A stretch of 64,000 nucleotides of DNA from Aphelocoma coerulescens. Its lineage: Eukaryota > Chordata > Aves > Passeriformes > Corvidae. How positions within the stretch are numbered: position 1 is the first letter of the stretch; every line of letters begins with the position of its first letter. Positions 14,361-27,453 of this stretch are shown here, piece after piece. The notes below the pieces were generated by a model. It did not search any database and was not told the origin of the DNA. It saw only the letters and a list, made by a program, of their open reading frames with translations. The stretch is from positions 14,936,001 through 15,000,000 of the forward strand of contig NC_091017.1 of the NCBI RefSeq assembly GCF_041296385.1. The letters run 5' to 3'. A program made the position numbers and the translations under genes.

Positions 14361-15202
14361 GGTAAAGGGTTTGGTTTCTTTGGATTGATCCGGCATTGCC
14401 TGGAGTGAAAATGGCAACGTTTGGGAACAGGGGTTGTAGATTTCCTCACAAGTTTTGGCTGAAAGCAGGATACTTGTCAGCTGCGATGTAGGCGTTGCTT
14501 TGTCAGGGAAGAAATCAGGAGCATGCTTGTTCCATCGTGTTTTGGGTGCAGGGTGATGTTCAGTGTGGTCAGTGTGTCCCATGGGGACAAAGTGCTGGGC
14601 TGGTTAAAGAAAATGCTTGGAAAATGAGAGCAGAGCTGGAGGAAAGCCCCCACTGCTTTATCCACCTACCAGGCAGCAGTGCTGCTGGAGTGCCGACCCA
14701 GCGGGCCCTGGCGATGCAGCTCTCCGTGGGGTTATCTCATTGGGATGCTCCACTTTGGAATGGTGGAAGATTTTTGTGGCTGTGGGGACGACTCCAGATG
14801 GGGTACAGCTCTGCAGCCCGTGTTCTCACAGTGCTGCCCATCTGAGGTGCAGGCTCCTGTCACAAGCACTGAGCTCAGCTGGGTGGTGACATTACTATGG
14901 GAACAGAAAATTCAAGAGAGCTTTCCTGCTCTTTAGTGATGCTTAGACAAAAAATCTGCCAGCGCATGGCTAGGTACTTCAAATCCCAAATTAAAGGGAG
15001 GTTTCTGCACAGGAGGTGACAGGAGGAGGCACAAGGACAAGTCCCTGGCTGTTTGATGACATGCCAGGCTGAGCGCTGTGCCAGCATGGCAAGGCTGTAT
15101 CATTTGGGAGGGCTTTTTGGGGCCAAGTTCCAGCCAGAGGCACATGCAAATGCTTTGCTCTAGTGTGCAAATACTTCATTCCTTGTTGCAGCCACAGGGA
15201 CC

Positions 15203-17507
15203 ATGACTGACATGAGGGCTGCATTCCTGGTGCTGCTTCTCTGGGCCATGGCCTGTGCTCACCCCGTAAGTAACCCTGGACTGACACTCCCACCCCAAAC
15301 CTGTTCGTTTTGCCCAGCCAAGGCACACTGATTACTGATCAAATGTCTCCTGGATGTGTTTAGGTGCCTGGCCATGAACCCACCCACTCCAGCGCCCTGC
15401 AGGAGGTAAGGCACAGGTGCCCCTGTCCCACAGGTAGCAGCCCCTCAGGGAGCAATTCTGGGAGGGGAAACCAGCCCTGGGCAGGCAACCTTGGACCAGG
15501 AGCCTGGGAGGGATCTGCTGCTCCCGTGGGTCTTTGAGCTTTGTCCCTCTGCTCAGTCTTTTCAAGCTAGGTTGGTTTCACCCTGTTTTGACTTGCCTCC
15601 CTGAGCACGTTCCCAGTTCACCTGACACCTTCTGCTGTATTGGCCCTGTGAAAGGAGTTTCTGTGCTCTGAACTATCCCAGTTTGGGCTTTTCTGGGCTG
15701 CCCTTTTGTTGGTGGCTACGATTTTCTTTTGTATCAGCAGAATTAACTGAAGGGCTGAGGTGCAAGAAATAAAAAGGCTTGAGCTCTTGCATGGCTTGGG
15801 AGTGAGGTCCTGCAGCAGCAGCAGTAAGTGTGCTGTGGTTGGTGTTTAATAAACCAAGGCACTGTGTCATGTTTTGCCTCCAGGATACCGCAAATGAAGA
15901 TTACATCAGCAAGCTGGGCAACCACCTGGATGGAGGAGATGGCATTCATCCTCCTGCCAGTCCGGAGCCAGGCGAAAATGCTCTTGCCAGGGACCTGATG
16001 GGTGGGAATGCCGTGAATGGGGAGATGGGTGAGCTCGGTGGCCAAGACATGGGAGGCCGAGTTGGGCAGGCTCAGCATGTGAACCAGGTGGACCATGAGG
16101 ACATGGGCGCCCACAATGGGAATGACCTTGGTTTCCTGGTGAGTGAGTGAGTGGAGTGTTTTGTTCTGCCAGGAAAGCTTCCCTGGCCCCAAACCTGGCA
16201 TTGGTCAAGGTTGTGCTTGGCTTAGCATTCATCTCTGTTTGTCACCTCCATAGGAGGCGGATGCACGTGACACTGATGATGGTGACAATGAAGACCACTA
16301 CGGCACCGGAGCCAATGGATTTCTGTCCCACGGCGGCGGGTTCCTGGACGAGGAGGATGACAGTGGGGACGACACCTTTGATGCCAACGGGGAAGAGGAG
16401 AGGGGCGAGGGCCCTACCTACGTGGCTGGTGCCGATGGGGCAGGGGAACACGAGCACGACGCTGGCCGTGGGGATGCCGGGGCTGGCAGGGGGCATGGCG
16501 ACAGCAGCAGCAGCAGCAGCAGCAGCGAGAGCATCGGGGCAGACCACCGGCGCTACAGGAACTACGGCTTTAGGCACGGAGGGGCCAGCAGCAGCAGCCA
16601 GGAGGAGGAGAGCTATGACTTCCAGGATGAAGCCATGCAGGGGGATGACCCCTCTGTCTTTGACGGTCCAGGCAGCAGCTACAGGATGCGCCACGCTGGC
16701 CCCCGTGCCCTGGGGAACAGCTGGGAGAGTGCCCAGGGGGCTGGCTCCCACCGCTGGGAGGAGGGTGACAGCAGGTCCCCCGAGGTGGAGGATGGTGACT
16801 CTGGAGAAGACAGCCCCTCTGTGGAGGACAACAGTCAGTCAGAAGAGCCTGTTGACAGCCAGTCAGAGGAGAAAAGCTCCAGTCGCTCCAGGGAGGATGG
16901 GGATGTGGATGGAGAGGACAGCCCCTCCAGGGAGAATGAGGACAGTGATTCCAGGGAGGGCACTGATGAGCAGTCAGATGAAGAGCCAGGGGAGTCCCCG
17001 GAGGTGGTGAGAACCTTGAACGAGCACAGCAGCAGCCGGACCTGGGAAGGGCAGGAGGACTGGGATTCTGCTGAGGACAGGAGTGTGCTGTCCACACCTG
17101 ACAGTGAGTCCAGGGAAGAAGAGGGTGAACCAAGCAGGTCCAGGGAAGATGATGATGACCAGAGCCAGTCCACAGAGGACACTGTGGAGGAATCAGAGGA
17201 GGATGAGAATGACTCTGTGCCGAGCACATCAGCTGAGAGCCCTGAGTCCCCAGAGGATGACAGCAGCCCAGAGGACAACACAGGTGAGGACAGCAGGTCC
17301 ACAGAGAGTGACAATAGCGAGTCCCAGGAGGATGATGATGACGTGGAGAGCCGCTCCCAGGAGGATGCCACCCGCGAGTCCAGCAGCCACGGGGACGACA
17401 GCTCCCAGCAGAGCCTGGAGAGCAGGGGCCACAAGCGGCGGCTGGGCGCCCTCCGCCACAGACCTGCTGCTGACTACGATGACAATGACTGCCAGGACGG
17501 GTACTGA
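15203..17507 (+). CDS. DMP1: dentin matrix acidic phosphoprotein 1
   Basis: Four coding exons: 15203-15265, 15364-15405, 15884-16138 and 16254-17507, all joined in phase 0 with GT/AG borders, giving 537 residues. Exon one encodes the signal peptide (MTDMRAAFLVLLLWAMACA). The large last exon is very acidic and Ser-rich, with many S-x-E/D sites for the secretory kinase Fam20C, an Ser run near 16502-16528, and RSREDGD/SQSEE repeats. An RGD triplet lies at 16467-16475, earlier than the RGD of mammalian DMP1. The C-terminus DDNDCQDGY is the diagnostic DMP1 end. DMP1 is a secreted SIBLING/SCPP protein of osteocytes that binds calcium and nucleates hydroxyapatite. The 5' neighbour position to IBSP and MEPE agrees with the conserved cluster. 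A further tiny exon in the 15406-15883 intron cannot be excluded. Confidence 0.93.
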
Positions 17508-18115
17508 CCTGTGCCCCATTGCCTCAGTGGCGTGGGGGATGTGGGGGGAGGAGGGATTAATTTATTTGTCATATAGCCTGGTTGACTTCTTCTCAAGAAG
17601 ATGCTGTGGTTAAAATGGAATCGGGTTCGCCAGGGCTAGGCTACACAGGGAGTGAAGGGGTAGGTGTTGCCAGGCACGGGGAGAACGCCAAACCACAGCG
17701 AGAAAAGGCATTTTCTGTATCAAACTGGAGAGCAGCTGAGAGCTGTGAGTGCCAGCAGGGTGATGCTGCCCACTTGCCTCGGGGGCACAGTGGTGGCTTG
17801 GCACACCTGGGCATGCTGGGCAGAAAGGTCCCTGTGTTCACCCCTTGTATTTACCTACCACTGCCCCAAACACATCTGCCCAGACTCCAGCTGGAGCTTT
17901 CCATTAACTCCATGTCCCGCACATAACAAGGAAAAGCTACAGCTGGTGTGCACACGTGGTGCATGGGCGCAGCAGGGTGTGAAGTACCACTTCAGGATGG
18001 GATGTATGTAATATTTTTAATATTTTGTAAGAAATGTACAGAAAACATTATACTGTATCCTTTTTGCACTTGTATTTCAAAGATGAGATGTACCCTGTTG
18101 ATTTCTTTAATCACC

Positions 18116-18121
18116 ATTAAA
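18116..18121 (+). terminator. DMP1: DMP1 polyadenylation signal (ATTAAA)
   Basis: An ATTAAA variant signal lies 609 bases after the DMP1 stop codon, within an AT-rich tail, and is followed by a GT-rich stretch (GTGTGGTTTGAGG). This gives a 3' UTR of about 630 bases. Confidence 0.65.
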
Positions 18122-18149
18122 GCGACCAAACTCCACTGAAGTGTGGTTT

Positions 18150-20792
18150 GAGGTATTGCTGTTTTTTCCTCCTGGGCGTGGCAGGGTCTGCAATTTGGGG
18201 CTGGACTACAGGGAGGGGGAAGTAGAAAGCAGGATATTTGTGTGGGGAACCACAGCATGCTAGGGGGAGGGGGAAAGCCAAAGCTGAGGGTATTCCCACC
18301 CACTCTATTTCCAGGCACCCCAAAGGCCATCCCTGCCCTTCGGTGAACCCGCAGTGGGGTGGAAAATGTGGCTGATGACCCCAGTGAGCTGGGCCTGGGG
18401 CTTTGCTCTACTATGGCCGTCACTTCCTGCAATGTGAGCAAGGGTTGTGCTGCTCTTCCTGGGGTGCTGGAAAGATGTCCCAGGGCATGAGGACTCTTCT
18501 GGGCCACTGTTTCTGTGTGCCAGTGGTGACCTCTGGTACCAGGTCCCCTGCAGCAGAGATGCAGGTGAGCAGGCAAAAGGTGTTATTGTGAGTAAAGCCT
18601 GTTTTACCCTATGTGCCATTTGGTTGGGTTTTTCCTCCTATCAGCAAGCACATAAACAACATATTATTTAAAATCACATTATTTTAAATCCCACCCAGGC
18701 GCTTCTTCCTTGTTCACGTGGCAGGACAAGCTGTACAATGTGGGTTTCGATGCTGACAGATGAAGCCTTGGGCTGTTGTGTCACTTTTACAGCATGAGGT
18801 TGTGGCTCTGCAGGGGACAGTACCCAAGGGGCCAGGGTGAGTGGGTACATGCCCTTCAGCTGTCGGGGCTCAGGGGTGTCACTGCTGAGCATTGCAGTAC
18901 CAAATTCAAGAACCAGTAAAAAAACGAAATTATTTTTTGCTACTTTTAGCAGAACCACACTTAATTTGTAGCCTGTTTCCACCACTATGAAGGCTGGTAG
19001 CTGAACAGCTCCTGATTTTTGTGGAAATCATGGTTTTTTCACCCTGTGTAACCTTTTTTTGCTTCTCTCTGAGATCAGCTCTGAAAGTTGCAGCTTCCCC
19101 ACGCTGCTGCCTTGGGAATGAGCCTCTTTCCTGACTCTCCATCCCACTAGTCCCCACTTCACGGTGAATACCTCAGCTGTGACCTGGCCCTTATTTTTTG
19201 GACCCCTCGGATCAATTGTGTAAGTAGCTGGGGACGCTGTGATAGCGGCGATGCCTGTCGGGGTCATGGGAACCAAAATTCTGGTGTGCAGCCCCACCAG
19301 TGGGGTGAAAGACATCAAGCGTGGGTTTGGCTGCAGCCAAAAGGGCTGGGTCTGCGCATCCCTGTGGCTGTGGTTTAAAGCTGCAGCAGCGGCGTGTGCG
19401 CCGCTGCGGGGCAGGGCAGGGCCGTGAGCTCTCCCGTGTCCAGCAAGCGGTGCTGCTGCTCAGGCAGCGGCCACGTTCTGGTGCCGCCTCTGCCGCGGGG
19501 CTGGGTCACATCACTGGGGCCGCCAGAGGTGATATTTGCCTAGCGACAGCTGGCGGGGGTGGGGATGGAGCAGCTTTTTTCGGATCCCTCCAGGAAGAGG
19601 AGTGCAGCTCTGCAGTGAGCCCAGCCTGCGAGCAGGACGGTCGAGACGTAGCAGGGGTGGGGGGAAATCGCTTCTTGCAAGTTGGCGCATGACCCTGTGT
19701 CCATCCTCATCCTTGTGGGAGCGGTGCTGGGGTGCAGAGCAGCCTGGCACAGCTGGGCAGGGGACCGCGTGTCCCCGTCCTCCTCAGTTCGTGCATGGAG
19801 AGAAAAACTGGAGAGATCTGGGTTTATTCTGAGCGGGAGGCACGAGTGCCCTGCCAACAGGGCTGAGGGTGTCCGGCTGTGCTGCCCCGCACGTGGGTGC
19901 CCTTCACGTGCCTTCCCGGGGACGTGCTGCCGCTGCCCTCGTGTCCTGGCCAGCAGTGCCCAAAGCTTGCCTCCCGCTGGCTGGCTGCTCCCCAAAAGCC
20001 ACGGAGCCGGTGCCAGAGCTGGCTGCTGCCTGCCGGTCCTGCCAGGACAGCTTCCCACGGCACCATCCCTCCTGGGCATTGCCCTTCTCTGGGAAAACCT
20101 CCTGCCTGGCCGCAGGGAGGGAGCCGCTCGTGTTGGCCCCATGCAGGGATGTGCCCAGAACCTGGCAAGGACATCTGCAAGGTTTTGGGGGACACTGGTG
20201 GCACTGGACTATCCCTATTAAATGCTGTTAATCTGTGTGTGAGCAGGGCCACCCTGCTTGACATCTGGAAGGGCTTGATGGTGGGCAGCACTTCACAGGG
20301 TGAGGTTTTGGATGGACAGAGAGAGAGTGACTAAAAGATGCTCTCTTGGAGGACTTGAAGGCATTTTTAGGAGTTTATGTATTTGGTTTTCGTGCCATGT
20401 GTCTGTGCACTGTGAGCAGTGGAGGGGAGAGCTCTTGCTCTCTGCTGTTGAGCTGGCAGGAAAAGCAGCTGGGAGGTCAGCCACAGGCTTTGCCATCACT
20501 GGAGATGTTCCTGCCTCCAGTTTCGAGATGATTATGCCATGAAGTTGTCAGGGTCAGTTTTCCTGATGGGTTAGGCAGGGATAAAAAATGCCCACGTCAA
20601 TGTATGCTTTTAGTATCCACCCACATGACACTCTTTGTGCATTGGGGGTGGCTCCAGAGCTGAATGTAGTGATTTACCCAGAAATCAGCATTGGGGTTTA
20701 AAGCAGGTATTTTTGGATCCATTTGGGTTTGTGAAAACATGAGTTTGCATCATCTTAAAAGAAAGGTTTCTTGTGTTGTTTTTTTTTTGTTT

Positions 20793-20823
<31 letters not shown>

Positions 20824-21165
20824 GTCCTTTCCAAGAAGAAAAAAATCTATTTTTAATAAGGAGCTGGTGTGGCTGAAGTGGTGGGAGGCAGCAGTGCTGA
20901 GCCTGGCTGTGGCAGCTGAACTTGGGGCAGCCACGGCACACAAGGTGCACTTATTCAACCCCCTTATTTTCCTGGCTTTGGTGGGAGCAACAGAGAGACC
21001 TCTGCACCTCCAGACCACCTCTCCATCCAGCAGTGACTTTTTTGACAGTGCAGGCACATGTCCTGGGCTTCCTGTGGTGATCTGAGTTCCACAGCTGGCT
21101 GCAGGGCTTTTCCTTGGCCTGTGTTTGTCTTTAGAGAAATGGGAATATCCGTGGAAGAAACAATG
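18150..21165. other. DMP1-IBSP intergenic, no gene seen
   Basis: No coding exon is recognised. A GC-rich segment at about 19370-20220 has several open frames on both strands, but they lack ATG starts with signal peptides or any family resemblance. A run of 29 T residues occurs at 20795-20823. Confidence 0.5.
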
Positions 21166-21495
21166 ATAGAATCACAGAATGGTCTTGGTTGGGAAGGACC
21201 TTAAACCCCATCTCAATCCAACCTCCCTGCCATGGGCAGGGACACATTTCACTAGACCAGGTTGCTCAGAGCCCCATCCAGCCTGGTCTTGAACACTTCC
21301 AGGGATGGGGCACCTATGACTTCTCTGGACAACCTGTGCCAGTGCCTCACCACCTTCATAGCAACGAATTTCCTCCTAAGACCAAATCTAAACCTTTTCT
21401 CTCTCAGTTTGAAGCCATCCCCCCTTATCTTGTCACTACATGCCCTTGTAAGAAATTTCTCTTCCTCTTTCTTGTAGGCTCCCTTCAGGTCTGAT
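21166..21495 (-). mobile_element. CR1 LINE fragment, antisense
   Basis: It begins with the reverse complement of the CR1 3' terminus (ATAGAATCACAGAATGG), followed by the typical 'GGTTGGGAAGGACCTTAAA', 'CCATGGGCAGGGACA', 'GACCAGGTTGCTCAGAGCCCCATCCA' and 'TTCCTCCTAAGACCAAATCTAAA' blocks. It is truncated at its 5' side near 21495. Confidence 0.9.
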
Positions 21496-22283
21496 GGGCT
21501 CGTCTCTTCTGTGCCCCCTGTGATGGAATTCTGTGGTGGGAACCACTCCTCTCCAAGCACAAAGTGCGGCCACGAGAATTTGATTGCGTTTCTCTGCCCT
21601 TTTCAATGGGGAGAAAAAACCTCTGACGGAATCACCGAGGCCATCAATCTGAACAAAAGAATATCCCAGATGTGGGAAAACAGCCTTTGACCTCAGTGAA
21701 ACCCCAAAATGTTACAAACCTTTCAAATGCTCGCAGGAAATTTTTCTTCCAGCTCCCTTTACTGCCATGCACTTTGATGGCAAATAACTTTCCCAGCCTT
21801 GGCTCAGCCATGTCAGGAGTTTTGTGGTCCCCTCAGCACTGCCCCAAGGAGCCAGGCACCACAGGATGGTACAAATAAAGTGCAAGTGTTAACATCCACC
21901 TGTACCGCACCCTCCAACTCATGATGGAAACCTTAAATCCACCTGTACTGCACTCCCCAAACTCATGACAGAAACCTTAAAGCTGCAGAGTGAGCAAGTG
22001 GTTTGCAGTTCAGTTTTTTCCTATTTTTATACCCTGAAATGCAAAGCTGCAAAGAGCTGTTGTGTTTTAGCAGAAGGCATCAGGTTACTGAACACAGGGG
22101 CTGAACCTGCACGTGGGGGGCAGAGGCAACACCTGCCCTTTCTGCCCTAGACCGGATGTTGTTTCACCTGCAGAGCAAAAAGGAGTTTCATGACAGTGTG
22201 AAAACTTCCAAAGCCACCTTTTTATAATATTAAATGAGTGCCTGAGTACTTTTTGTGGAAGACACATACTTCTCTATGTATTT

Positions 22284-22410
22284 AGGCCGGGTCAGATGGG
22301 GCTTTGAGTAACCTGGTCTAATGGGAGGTGTCCCTGCTCACGGCAGGGGCTTGGGACTAGATGAGCTTTAAGGTCCCTTCCAATCCAAAGCATTCTGTGA
22401 TTCTATGATA
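22284..22410 (+). mobile_element. short CR1 3'-end fragment, sense
   Basis: About 125 bases of CR1 3' end: GATGGGGCTTTGAGTAACCTGG, then GACTAGATGAGCTTTAAGGTCCCTTCC, ending in ATTCTGTGATTCTATGAT. Confidence 0.88.
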
Positions 22411-25400
22411 TGTGGATACATATATCACTCTTCTGCAACTCCTGGGTGTACACAATAACAAATGACATGTACAAGAGCAGCAGTTCCTCCTGACACACGT
22501 AGCACACTCTGCCTCTGCTGCATGTGGCACCTTTTTAATCCCAGATTCAGGGTTTTTCCCAGGTTAGAGCAGTGTGTGCAGCCTGGGAGGCAGGCAGCCA
22601 TCACTAGTGCAGCACTGAAGCAGTGTGCCTCCGCTCCATCCAGATGCCTGATGGTCCAGGGACACTGACTTAACTTTGCTAGAGAGCTCAGTTCCTGAGC
22701 TGCGTGTGCAGGCTGTTGGTTGTTACTTCTGCAATGAACACAGGCTGTCTTCCTGCTCTGCTCCTGAACATAGGGCATTTTGGGGGGTTTATTTGGCTTT
22801 TTCTCCCGAGGATATGTTTGAGAGCTCTCACATGTGGATGGAGGCAGAGAAAGGTGGGGGGACCAGACCTGGTAACTTACTCTGGCTGATGAGGTGTTTC
22901 TTGCTCCTGAAAAAAAAAAAAAACAAACAAAAAACCTGAGGAGATCCAATATACAGATATTGCTCAAACATGTGAGGGCCTGGGTGGTGGCGAGTCTGGG
23001 ATTTGTGATAACGCTGCCACCTTGCCTTGGTGATTTGCTGCGGTTTTTTCCCAGAGTTCAGGGTGCTTCAAAGTGCTCGCATTACAGAGCTACTCCTGAC
23101 CTGCATTTTGCCAGGAATGTAAATAGAATTAATTTCCTTTTCCTGATTTCTGCTCAAAGAAAAAGGAAAATCATACTAAACATTTAGTTGCAGAGGGCCA
23201 ATATATAAAGGTTGTGTACTGGTAACGGAGACTGACACATGGTGCATTTCAGATATTCTCCCCTCACACTTTTATCCTAAAATTGGATGTTGCCAAAAGA
23301 ATAACGAGCTGTGTGTGCAGCTGATGCTGGTTTGCATTTGTGTTTGTGTTCTGAGAGGTAAGGAGAAAGAAAGGCATTCCTTATTCTCATACTGTTGCTC
23401 CCTCTTCTTGCTCATCACTTCTCTCCCCAGCTGGTGACCATGGCACACACACTCCTGTCCCTGACAGCATGTGGAGAGAGGTGGAGGCCAGGGCAAACTC
23501 AGCCTCAGGTGCCCCCTGTACATATTTTGGGGGTGCCCTGGGCACAGAGCTGCATAGCAGGGGTGCCCCTTTCCCTGGCTGCAACAGCACCTTGGTCCCT
23601 TCCCGCCGTGCTCAAAGTGTCCTTCTGGTTTTGTTTTCTTTACTTATTTTTGGCCCTGAGGTTTCCTTTCAGAATAGCTCCAGGGCGTGGAAATAGGATG
23701 GTGCAGCCTCAGCCCTGCAGTGCACCCGGGCAGGACAGGAGCACTCTGCTCTGCTCATTTACTACCCTGCAAAAATAATAATTAAATTTGGACCTAGGAG
23801 CCATGTCAGCCTGTGCCAGACAGGGACACTCTGACCCTGAGGTCCCCAGGGGCTGAGGCAAGTATACCCAAACTGTACGAGGTGCCCTTGCTGGGTGCAA
23901 GCCCACCCAGCTGCAGAACTGAGCTGTGGCCGGAGGCCGGTGCAAACCCCTCCTTCCACTAGACCACGCTGGTCAAAGCCCCATCCCTTGGAGGCAGATA
24001 AGCTGTTCTGTGTTTTATTTCCAGCAAGGTGAAATCATTTTCATAAAGCTTTCAGAGTCTGCAATCACTTTTAATACCAGATACCTTTCAGACAAAGGGG
24101 TGATCCCTCCAAGCCCTGCTGCCTTGGAGAGACAGAGTTCTTGCAAAAGCATTAAGAGACCAATGCTCCAAGCCTGTGATGTGATGCTTTTTAAAGTAAT
24201 AATAGAAAATAAAATTAAAATGGAAATGTTTTGGATGTGCTTGCTGAGTTCCCTGCTGGTCTCCCGGCATGGAGCCGGTGAGGTTGCTGCTGCTGGTGGC
24301 CTGCCCGGGCAGCACCCGCTCCAGGAGCTAAACATAGGTGCTGGCTGCACAAGGCACTTGGGCACACATTAATTATCCTGGTGCTTTTTAGGGATCTTGG
24401 GTGAAATATGTATTTTTATAGTCAGTTTTCCATATATTTTTTTTAAGCAGCCTGGAGCAGAAGCCCTTTAATTACATTAAAAATTGCCTCCCACCAGGAC
24501 TCTCTGTTCCCAAGCCCTGGTGAAATTTTAAGCTCAAAGCTGGGCACATGCTCACTGCTTTCCTGGGCCAGGCAGCTTAGGACAGCAGGGGACAATGGGA
24601 AGCAGGGCTGTCTCTGTCCTGAACCCCCTGTATCACCCCCAGCAGGGCAGGCCCTCCAGCTGCTCCAGCCCCATGGAGCTGGGGGGACACAGGAATCTTC
24701 TCAATGCTCATCTCTCTCTTTATCAGAGGCTGCTGTGTTGGCACCAAAAAACTGCATGGCTGGTTTTTTTTTTTCTTTTTTCTTTTTTTTTTTTTTGGTG
24801 TGGGTTTTCCTGGCATGAGGCATCAGCTGAAAGCCATGGCCAGCTCCAGACCTCCCTTATAATTAGGACTCCTCACAGTGACACAATGGGCTTTGAAGCC
24901 CATGGGGCAGGGGCAGCTGTGCCCTGCAGCCCCAGGGTTGCACGGTGGGCATGTGGCATAGCCTGCTGCTAGGGCTGCTGGACCCTCGGGGGGCTATGGA
25001 GGGGACCCCTCCCTCCCCAGAAACAAATTATGTGTATAGTGTTCCATCAGCAATTATCAACTCCCCGTCATGTACCTGTCAATGCTGGGCTCCCCTGCTT
25101 GAGGGTGAGGCTGTTTGTACGCCTAGTTTTGAGAAGCAACATTCAGGTCTTTCATGGCAAAGTGGATTTTTTTGTCCTAAATAACCTCAATTTTACCACT
25201 GGCTAGGCTGACCATTACAGACCTGCCTGAAGGCATTTATTTTTCAGCATCACTGTTCCCTTTCCTAGGGCTGTAGGTGCATCAGGTGGGATTTGCAGTT
25301 CTCCTCACCACTGTGGGAAGCAAAGCTGCATTCGGCAAGGAGTCATTCCCTGAACTGCTGCAGCCCAGATGTGCAAGAGCTCAGGGGCCTTTGCTGAGTG

Positions 25401-26260
25401 CAAGAAAAATCTGGGAAAGAGACAGCAGAGGTGCACTGGAGAGCTGGGTGGCTGAAATCCAAGCAGGAAATGATAAATATAGGTAAAGGAGAAAAGACAT
25501 CCCTGCAGAGGTGGGTGTCGGGGCAGCATCCGCTTGCTGTATCCTGCCACCAAAGTCCCCAGTGAGATTTGAGCAGACATGTGGGTGGGGTTTTTTTCAC
25601 TTTTCCCCCCATCCCAGGCAGTTATTCTGCTTTGCTGGGGACAAACACAGATTTCAACTGGGCAACGCCTGATTTTGGAGAGCAGGGGACTGGGCTGGCC
25701 CCTGTGTGGGTCTGCATAGTTAGACGGGCATTAGAAAAAAAGCAGACTTGCAGTTTGTAGCAACACTGTGGAAGAAATGGCTCTCAAAGGTGTCGCCTGT
25801 ATCTGAGTCCCCTTTTCTTTCCCTGCCTTTACCAAGGCCTCTGCAGGCATCCTGGAGAGGGATTTGTTTGGATTTAGCTTTCTTTTCAGTCTAATGGCTC
25901 TGTCCAACTGGCTATGGAGCCGGGCCTTTGAGGTTGGTCATTTTGTCTACTTGAAAAAACAGTGACAGAATTTCCCAAAAATGGAGGTGGACACCCCCCA
26001 GGAACAGATTTCCCAATATTTATTTTAATTAAAACCCAGAGTGTTATTGTACCCTCAGCCTCCCGGCCGCTCATCTGAGGCCAGACCCTCAATTAAGCGG
26101 CGCGGTGCAAACCTTGCTGGGTTTGGCAGCGACACGGGGCGCTATGTTTGTGCACCAAATCTGCCAGCGTTTAAGTTTTGGAGGGTTTTTGGTGCACTCT
26201 GGAGGGCTGGCGTCACTCTGGGCAGGGCGGTGACTGGCTTGGGGGGGGCAAAGCCAGACC
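22411..26260. other. intergenic stretch before IBSP
   Basis: No exon recognised. A possible remnant of antisense CR1 lies at about 23955-23993 (CCACTAGACCACGCTGGTCAAAGCCCC). Homopolymer tracts occur at 22909-22922 (A-rich) and 24763-24797 (T-rich). Confidence 0.5.
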
Positions 26261-26337
26261 TTATATCCCAGCAGGGCAGCAGCAGGAGGAAATCTGTGCC
26301 AGCTGACTCCGTGGGTAGCTCTCGGTGCTGGGGCAGG
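26261..26337 (+). promoter_or_regulatory. IBSP: putative IBSP core promoter and untranslated exon 1
   Basis: A TATA-like TTATAT at 26261-26266 is followed by a segment ending in a strong donor (GGGCAG/GTAAGC, intron from 26338). The next acceptor, TTCCCAG at 27442, opens the exon carrying the IBSP start codon. This matches the known untranslated exon 1 of IBSP. The exact start is inferred. Confidence 0.5.
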
Positions 26338-27237
26338 GTAAGCTTGCTGCTGCTTTTCCCAGCTGGGTTGTGCATTGCTGTCTGCTTTTTGCAGGGAGAT
26401 GGAGGGGCTCAGCTTGCTGGCAGGACAGGGTGCTGCTTTTATTCCTTGCCCGGGTCTGTGGCTTCATGAAGCGCTTGGGTGGAGGGGATGAGCATCCAGA
26501 GCCTTGCTGTGAGGTCAGGGAAGCTTGTGGCCACTTGTTTTCTAGCCTGAGTTAAGCAAAAATAGGGAAACTTCAAGCACAGACATATGTAACAACAACT
26601 CCTCACAAGTTCAACTGATGCTGAGTTTAGGCAGAGGAAGGGTAGGAAAAAGGAAGGTCAGTGGGCCTGGCTGAGCTTGGGGGGATGCTGGGAGCATCCC
26701 TCCCTGGGGGAAGGCTGGGGTGCTGCTGGAAGGTTTGGGTGTGCTCCTTGCTCCTTGATGGGGGAGAGCAGGCTGTGTTTTGGTGCTTCGGGTGTGCAGC
26801 TCAGACTTGCCCAGAGGCAAGTCCCCTCCAGGTGTGCCTGTGGGGGCTCTTTGCATTGGTGCCTTGCCACTGCTATTTTTGCCAATGGCAGGCTGTAGAA
26901 GCCAATTATTTCCATTATTTGTTTGCTCGTTTGTTTTTCCTCAGTGAGGCTAAACTGTTTGTGGTGTGATTCCCAGGAGCACTGCTCCCTGGGCAGAGCC
27001 TGAGCAGATCTTGGAGCTGTGGGAGGGAGGCCTCCGTGAGCAGTGCTCCCAGCTGCTCCTGTTACATCTCCAGTGGGGCTTGGCTTTCTCCCCTCCCTCA
27101 AAGGCAATGGGGAAGCAGGAGTGAGTAGTCCTGCTCCAGGAAAGGATGAGTCCACTACATGGTGAAACTTGCTTTTCTGGTATTTTGTGGCTTCTAGAAA
27201 AAACAATGTGTATTCATGGAAATTGAGGCTGATCTTT

Positions 27238-27280
27238 AAAAAAAAAAAAAGAGAAAAAGAAAAGAAAAGAAAAGAAGGAA
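27238..27280 (+). repeat. (AAAAG)n simple repeat in IBSP intron 1
   Basis: An A-rich run followed by AAAAG repeats, about 170 bases upstream of the IBSP signal-peptide exon. Confidence 0.8.
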
Positions 27281-27453
27281 TTGGGTCTATGGAGGGGTTG
27301 GGTGACTGCACCAAGAAGTGGCTGGAGGTCAGCCTTTCTTCTCCTCGCTCACCCACGTGGACACAGACATGTGGATGGTTTGGAGTAGTGTCGGTGCTTT
27401 CTAGCTGAAAAGCAAGCCCTCGACGTGTTTCGCTGTTCCCAGAGAAAGCAGCC

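Noticed and set aside
19682..20221. Hydrophobic start (ILILVGAVLG) of an open frame between DMP1 and IBSP, considered as an extra SCPP signal exon
   Set aside because: It has no ATG in that frame, no donor with the right phase and no acidic follow-up exon.
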